10,199 nt of DNA from Thermoplasmata archaeon M9B1D. Its GTDB lineage: Archaea > Thermoplasmatota > E2 > DHVEG-1. The notes under the pieces were generated by a model that ran no database searches, was not told the DNA's origin, and saw nothing but the letters and a program-made list of their open reading frames with translations. Of the stretch, positions 6,157-10,199 are shown piece by piece; the stretch's first letter is position 1; each line of letters starts with the position of its first letter. The DNA lies in assembly GCA_002900535.1 (NCBI GenBank), contig MUGC01000031.1:1-10199 (forward strand). The letters run 5' to 3'. Both the position numbers and the translations under genes were made by a program.

Positions 6157-8280
6157 TTATTTTTGTTTTTTGTAATAATCCCTGATACTCCGCGGAATTT
6201 CATCGCTCGGATATCGATAATGTTCTCTAAATAATGGCTTATAGTCTTGCTTATAACTGCTCCGAGCTCGTTTTTTAGGTAACTTCGTTTTATTATCTTT
6301 CAAAACTCCTCCTATTATTAAACCAATTCCAAGACCAGCAACTACCCCAAGTAAAGCAATAAAAAACAGAAGACCAAAGTCATAAATACTGAAAAAGGAT
6401 TTAAAATCTGGTATCCCAACTTCGATTGATGAACTAATTCCAATGGTTACATTTGTAAAGCCTAAAACACCAGCTATCATACCGCTATATTTATAGTAAA
6501 TTAATGCCGCATTATTATTTGATTCATTTCTAAGGCTTTCAGCATATTCATAATAGCTGACCGCGAGAACTGGCTCAATACCTTGTTTACGGCTTTTTGC
6601 AATGTTGCTACTTGCTCGTTCACTGGAAATATTAAGTCTGTCCCCTGATTCTGCTCCGATGATTTCAATTGCAAGATTAGCATATGCCATCGCCTCAAGT
6701 GCTTCAAAAAGAGATGCAGCCGGATAATCCCTATCAAGATCATCTCTTGCTGTTTCAATTAGGTTTTCAGCATCGATTAAGTAATCTGTTGAATCGGTAT
6801 AAGTACTGCCTATCTCATCCAATATTACGCTGGAGTATACAGCTGCCTGTGTCGCTTCCTCAATGTATTCTAAAGCTAAATTTTCAATTGTTGTATTTGT
6901 TAACTCTCCTGTATCATTGAATTTTGTCCCAATACCGATCCACCAGCTAATGCTATTGCTACGTTCAACTACAAAAGCAATTTTTTCTAAAAAAGAAATA
7001 ACATCAGAAAAACTATTCATATGGTCAAATTCTTCTACTGCTGCATCTAGGTATTGTTTCGCTTCAGATGCTCGTCTTTGCGCTGCACCAACACTCTGTA
7101 GTGTAATAAAACCATTTATTTCTGCTTCTTCTGCTTGTTTACTTGTATTTACATAAAGACTTTGGGCGTCTTCTAGAAGCTTTTCCAAGTAACTAATATT
7201 TCCCGAATCATAATAATCGCAAGCATAGGTAACAAGTCTTGATGAAATCAACGATTGAAAAGATTTGCTAGTACTAGTGTAATATAGATTTTGGTCATAC
7301 CAACCGTTGGATTCTTCTAATGCTTGTTTTGATCTTTGTAATTCTAGATTTACATTATTTCGATAATATGTTGGAAAATAATTTGGAATAATTGAGTTGT
7401 TAAACTTTAAACTGGCGTTATTATAATCGACAGTAGCATTTTCAAGAAGCATGCTTGCTAGTGGTTGCATTGATTGAATATATTGTTCGGTTGTAATTTC
7501 ACTGTCCCCATCTTCAAATATAAAGCGATATCCGGTGAAATTTTGTATTGCTTCATTTATCTCTGCTACTTCCACTACTTCGATTCCATAATTATCCCAG
7601 GCATACTTGGCAATATTGCGTGTTACAGGCCTGGTAACAGTTCTAATCCATCCATTGCTAGTCTCTGTTGTTGTAACCATTTCTGTGTATGTTCCTTGAC
7701 CTTTGGGAATTAAAAATCTTTTTGCACCAACTGAATATGCCGCATCTATTTTTTGTGGGATTCCTCCTATGGGACCAATGCTCCCATCAGGGTTTATCAT
7801 CCCAGTCATTATTGTTTCATTGCTAATGGTCCAATTTTCTAAAAGACATATTGTTGCAACTGTCATTATTGCTCCTGCAGAAGGTCCACCTATAACTGGA
7901 GAATTTGTTCTGACAACGAAAAAGTAATCATATTTTGATGGATCCACATCAGAATTTTTATCATTTGAAACAAGCGCACTTGCAACTTTTACAGCAAGTC
8001 TTGCAGAACCTTGCATATCAATTTGTGTAAGGGGAAGGGTATCTACAAAAACACGCCCATTACCATTATTTTGAACTGTAACTGTAATTGTTGAGATTAC
8101 CCCGACATATCCTTCCGAAGTGCTTGCTACAGCTGGAGCATAGACAGTTGCATTTCGATAAATAACATACTGCTCTCCTTCATAAAGCTGACCAGGGTTC
8201 AGTTCTCCTAATAATGGCTGGTTTAATGATGAGCAAAATATCAATATTATCGTGAAGAATATGATTATTTTTTTATTCAT
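6157..8280 (-). CDS. Secreted, membrane-anchored archaeal Lon-like serine protease (S16 domain, no AAA+)
   Basis: The 707-residue protein begins with a hydrophobic signal segment (about 4-24) and has one membrane helix near the end (about 635-660), followed by a 47-residue basic cytoplasmic tail. The bulk should face outward. The Lon-type (S16) proteolytic domain spans about 45-245. It has the nucleophile Ser134 in IGGPSAGA and the general base Lys177 in GPIGGIPQKIDAA; the 43-residue spacing equals that of E. coli Lon (Ser679/Lys722). No Walker motifs are present, so proteolysis is ATP-independent or regulated otherwise. Residues about 260-620 are Ala/Glu/Tyr-rich helices resembling a TPR-like solenoid, probably for substrate binding. 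I count 14 N-glycosylation sequons (Asn-X-Ser/Thr) before the membrane helix, in keeping with an S-layer-side location. This matches the predicted archaeal serine protease group COG1750. It precedes endA by 25 nt. Confidence 0.88.
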   Translation of the reverse strand: MNKKIIIFFTIILIFCSSLNQPLLGELNPGQLYEGEQYVIYRNATVYAPAVASTSEGYVGVISTITVTVQNNGNGRVFVDTLPLTQIDMQGSARLAVKVASALVSNDKNSDVDPSKYDYFFVVRTNSPVIGGPSAGAIMTVATICLLENWTISNETIMTGMINPDGSIGPIGGIPQKIDAAYSVGAKRFLIPKGQGTYTEMVTTTETSNGWIRTVTRPVTRNIAKYAWDNYGIEVVEVAEINEAIQNFTGYRFIFEDGDSEITTEQYIQSMQPLASMLLENATVDYNNASLKFNNSIIPNYFPTYYRNNVNLELQRSKQALEESNGWYDQNLYYTSTSKSFQSLISSRLVTYACDYYDSGNISYLEKLLEDAQSLYVNTSKQAEEAEINGFITLQSVGAAQRRASEAKQYLDAAVEEFDHMNSFSDVISFLEKIAFVVERSNSISWWIGIGTKFNDTGELTNTTIENLALEYIEEATQAAVYSSVILDEIGSTYTDSTDYLIDAENLIETARDDLDRDYPAASLFEALEAMAYANLAIEIIGAESGDRLNISSERASSNIAKSRKQGIEPVLAVSYYEYAESLRNESNNNAALIYYKYSGMIAGVLGFTNVTIGISSSIEVGIPDFKSFFSIYDFGLLFFIALLGVVAGLGIGLIIGGVLKDNKTKLPKKRARSSYKQDYKPLFREHYRYPSDEIPRSIRDYYKKQK

Positions 8281-8316
8281 TTTTAACTCTCAATTTGATA
8301 GCTTTGAATATCAGCG

Positions 8317-8329
8317 GTTATAGAAATAA
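8317..8329 (-). promoter_or_regulatory. Possible TATA element of the Lon-like protease gene
   Basis: TTATTTCTATAAC on the minus strand is centred about 42 nt before the ATG at 8280, which would give a leader of about 15 nt. There is no clear Shine-Dalgarno motif between. It lies in the 191-base divergent spacer shared with the carboxyltransferase gene. The match is modest. Confidence 0.3.
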
Positions 8330-8370
8330 CTCATTAAAAAAGGTTATTATTTTATCTACTATAACAATTT

Positions 8371-8380
8371 TAATTATATA
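8371..8380 (+). promoter_or_regulatory. Possible TATA element of the carboxyltransferase gene
   Basis: TAATTATATA is the best plus-strand TATA-like string in the divergent spacer. It would start a transcript near 8402 with a leader of about 70 nt, unusually long for this window. A weaker alternative, TTAATAATATTA at 8387-8398, would shorten the leader to about 53 nt. Confidence 0.3.
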
Positions 8381-8460
8381 GTCATCTTAATAATATTAGT
8401 AACGCCCAATATTCTTAAGTAGAGGAACTAGATACCTTTACCCTCCAAAATCAACAAATT

Positions 8461-8466
8461 AGGGGG
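8461..8466 (+). promoter_or_regulatory. Shine-Dalgarno-like site of the carboxyltransferase gene
   Basis: AGGGGG ends 5 nt before the ATG at 8472, a standard ribosome-binding distance, and supports that start. A CCCTC string at 8441-8445 could pair with the G run and mask it, leaving a loop of about 16 nt. Confidence 0.5.
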
Positions 8467-8471
8467 AAAAT

Positions 8472-10001
8472 ATGGTCAAACTTCATGAGCAAATTCTTAG
8501 AGATGCTCACCAGTCGATGCTTGCTACAAGGATGAGAACCGAAGACATGCTACCGATTGCTAAAAAACTTGATGAGGTAGGATATTTTTCATTAGAGGTA
8601 TGGGGTGGAGCAACATTTGATGTTTGTATTAGATACTTAAATGAAGATCCTTGGGTGAGATTAAATAAACTTAAAGAGGCAATTCCAAACACCCCTTTGC
8701 AAATGCTTGAGCGGGCAATGAACATTGTTGCTTATTGGAATTTTCCAGATGATGTTGTAAAAAAATTCTGTTTTTTTGCTAAAAAAAATGGTTGTGATTA
8801 TTTTAGAATTTTTGATGCTCTTAATGACCTTCGGAACATGGAAACACCGATGAAGGCGGTAAAAGAGGCTGGTGGTCATGTTCAAGCATGCATGAGTTAT
8901 ACAATTTCTCCTGTGCATACAGTTGAATATTTTGTTGAAAGATTCGAGAAACTAGTAAAGATGGGTGCAGACACGCTATGTATCAAAGATATGGCAGGTA
9001 TGATTTCTCCCCAGCGTGCATATGATATTGTCAAAGGATGTAAAGATGCCGGAATAAAACTTGAAATTGATCTTCATACCCATTGCACAAGTGGAATGAC
9101 GGGTATGGCTTATCAACGAGCAGCAGATGCAGGAGTTGATATTTTAGATACAGATATTAGTGCTATTAGTGGTGGTACTGCTGCACCTCCAACAGAAAGT
9201 GTAGTTGCAGCATTCAAAGACACACCCTGGGATACAGGCTATGATTTGGAGTTATTAATTGAAATCCGAAAATACTTCCTAAAGGTTTGGGATAAATATC
9301 GACATCTCCACAGGTTTAATGCTTTAAAGTTTGATCCAAGTGTAACACTTCATCAGATACCTGGAGGGATGTTATCTAATTTGATTTTCCAACTTGAAGA
9401 ACAGGGAGCACATGATAAATATCGAGATATTCTTGATGAAACAGCTCGTGTTCGTGAAGAGCTAGGATATCCACCTTTGGTTACCCCTTCAAGTCAAGTA
9501 GTTGGCGTTCAAGCAGTTATGAACGTACTTCATGGTCGATACAAGGTTATTACAAAAGAAACAAAGGATTATTGTAGGGGCATGTATGGTAAATCTCCGG
9601 CGCCGATAAAACCAGAAATTATGAAAAAGATACTTGGACCAAAATGGAAGGACGAAGTAATTGATTGCAGACCTTCTGATTTAATTAAACCGATGTGGGA
9701 TAAATCTAAAAGCAAGCTAAATGAAATTGATGGTGGTTCTCTAATTAAAAAAGAAGAAGACATAATGACCTATATTTTGTTCCCGCAGGTCGGTCTTAAA
9801 TTTTTAAAGGGTGAAGCTAAAGCAGAGTTTACATCAGCTCAACTTCCACTTCCAATTGAAAATCCTTTAACAAGAGCAATGGTAAAACAATCATTTCCTG
9901 AATATAAACAACTCTGGATTGACCACCTGAAGACCGAGTGGGGCCTGCTCAAATCCCAACAGAATTTGAAGTTGAGGTTGATGGTGAACCTTACGAAGTA
10001 A
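8472..10001 (+). CDS. pycB: Pyruvate carboxylase subunit B / oxaloacetate decarboxylase alpha subunit, carboxyltransferase part (frame broken before biotin domain)
   Basis: This subunit moves the carboxyl group between biotin and pyruvate, forming or using oxaloacetate; in archaea it usually pairs with a separate biotin carboxylase (PycA). The TIM-barrel carboxyltransferase domain fills about residues 1-300. Metal-site candidates are Asp11 in LRDAHQSMLATR, the carbamylated-lysine candidate Lys162 in CIKDMAGMISP, and His192/His194 in DLHTHCTSG. The conserved PYC/OADA domain follows (about 300-470), with TPSSQVVGVQAVMN and CRGMYGKSPAPI. After about residue 484 this frame reads an unrelated tail to the TAA at 9999-10001, while the expected linker and biotin domain continue in the minus-one frame. 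True homology therefore ends between about 9920 and 9947. Either one base has been lost (sequence error or mutation), or the gene is split. The start is supported by AGGGGG 5 nt before the ATG. Carboxylase and decarboxylase roles cannot be separated from this subunit alone. Confidence 0.88.
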   Translation: MVKLHEQILRDAHQSMLATRMRTEDMLPIAKKLDEVGYFSLEVWGGATFDVCIRYLNEDPWVRLNKLKEAIPNTPLQMLERAMNIVAYWNFPDDVVKKFCFFAKKNGCDYFRIFDALNDLRNMETPMKAVKEAGGHVQACMSYTISPVHTVEYFVERFEKLVKMGADTLCIKDMAGMISPQRAYDIVKGCKDAGIKLEIDLHTHCTSGMTGMAYQRAADAGVDILDTDISAISGGTAAPPTESVVAAFKDTPWDTGYDLELLIEIRKYFLKVWDKYRHLHRFNALKFDPSVTLHQIPGGMLSNLIFQLEEQGAHDKYRDILDETARVREELGYPPLVTPSSQVVGVQAVMNVLHGRYKVITKETKDYCRGMYGKSPAPIKPEIMKKILGPKWKDEVIDCRPSDLIKPMWDKSKSKLNEIDGGSLIKKEEDIMTYILFPQVGLKFLKGEAKAEFTSAQLPLPIENPLTRAMVKQSFPEYKQLWIDHLKTEWGLLKSQQNLKLRLMVNLTK

Positions 10002-10199
10002 AAGTTATTCCAGCAGGTGGATTTTTGGTAGCAGGTGCTGGAAAACCAGCAGTTCCTGGGAAACCAAAAGATATTGAAGGAGCAGTTAAAACTAACATGC
10101 AAGGTACAATTCTTAGTATTAAAGTTAATAAAGGTGACAAAGTCAAAAAAGGCGATATTATTGCAACTATAGAAGCTATGAAAATGGAGCAAGAAATAA
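9938..10199 (+). CDS. Biotin carboxyl carrier (biotinyl-lipoyl) domain in shifted frame, partial
   Basis: In the frame one base behind the carboxyltransferase ORF, homology resumes with PTEFEVEVDGEPYEVKVIP, a spacer rich in Pro/Gly/Ala, then a biotinyl domain (GTILSIKVNKGDKVKKGD) and the biotinylation motif EAMKM. The acceptor lysine codon is at 10181-10183, and the window ends four full codons after the Met that follows it. In PycB/OadA proteins this is normally the C-terminus of the same chain. The frame is open from just after a TGA at 9920-9922. The only conventional start before the homology is the GTG at 9938, with no good Shine-Dalgarno upstream, so independent initiation is possible but poorly supported. 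A single-base deletion in the carboxyltransferase gene is the simplest reading. The domain identity is firm; the start given here is provisional. Confidence 0.75.
   Translation, partial: MGPAQIPTEFEVEVDGEPYEVKVIPAGGFLVAGAGKPAVPGKPKDIEGAVKTNMQGTILSIKVNKGDKVKKGDIIATIEAMKMEQEI

Noticed and set aside
6132..6203. Longer N-terminus for the tRNA endonuclease
   Set aside because: The extra 24 residues overlap the end of the protease gene and precede the family N-terminus (MITGELV); no promoter or ribosome site supports 6203.
9930..9950. Programmed minus-one ribosomal frameshift
   Set aside because: I looked for an X XXY YYZ slippery heptamer in the upstream frame and found none; the GGGG run does not fit the pattern, so an indel is more likely.
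1..10199. CRISPR arrays, tRNA or rRNA genes, insertion sequences, defence systems
   Set aside because: No spaced direct repeats, tRNA-like cloverleaf with a T-loop motif, transposase motifs or terminal inverted repeats were seen on either strand by eye.

Overview
This AT-rich window (roughly one third G+C by eye) reads as archaeal chromosome, most likely from a euryarchaeal lineage such as Thermoplasmatota. Four things point there: a two-repeat homodimer-type tRNA-splicing endonuclease; a membrane-anchored Lon-like protease of the archaeal COG1750 type with no AAA+ domain; a stand-alone pyruvate carboxylase B-type subunit; and archaeal TATA boxes about 34 nt before several start codons. The phylum assignment is inference.

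Layout. 1-1293 (minus): sodium-dependent amino-acid-type transporter (SNF/NSS family), cut by the left edge before its last membrane segments. 1519-3299 (plus): a two-gene unit joined by an ATGA overlap, a short ThiI-like THUMP protein with a ruined ATP-binding loop followed by ketopantoate reductase (PanE). 3370-4338 (plus): a glyoxylate/hydroxypyruvate reductase-type D-2-hydroxyacid dehydrogenase. 4387-8280 (minus), in transcription order: secreted, membrane-anchored Lon-type serine protease, tRNA intron endonuclease EndA, and a UlaG-like metallo-beta-lactamase-fold hydrolase. 8472-10199 (plus): carboxyltransferase subunit of pyruvate carboxylase or oxaloacetate decarboxylase, with its biotin-carrier end in a different reading frame and cut by the right edge.

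The genes are mostly housekeeping: CoA precursor synthesis, hydroxyacid metabolism, anaplerotic carboxylation, tRNA processing, membrane protein quality control and solute uptake. I see no mobile element, CRISPR array, tRNA, rRNA or defence cassette. The points that stand out are the degenerate ThiI paralogue, the broken frame that separates carboxyltransferase from biotin carrier, and an aspartate at the Na1/chloride position of the transporter. Two initiation styles also occur side by side: near-leaderless genes, and Shine-Dalgarno-led genes with longer leaders.
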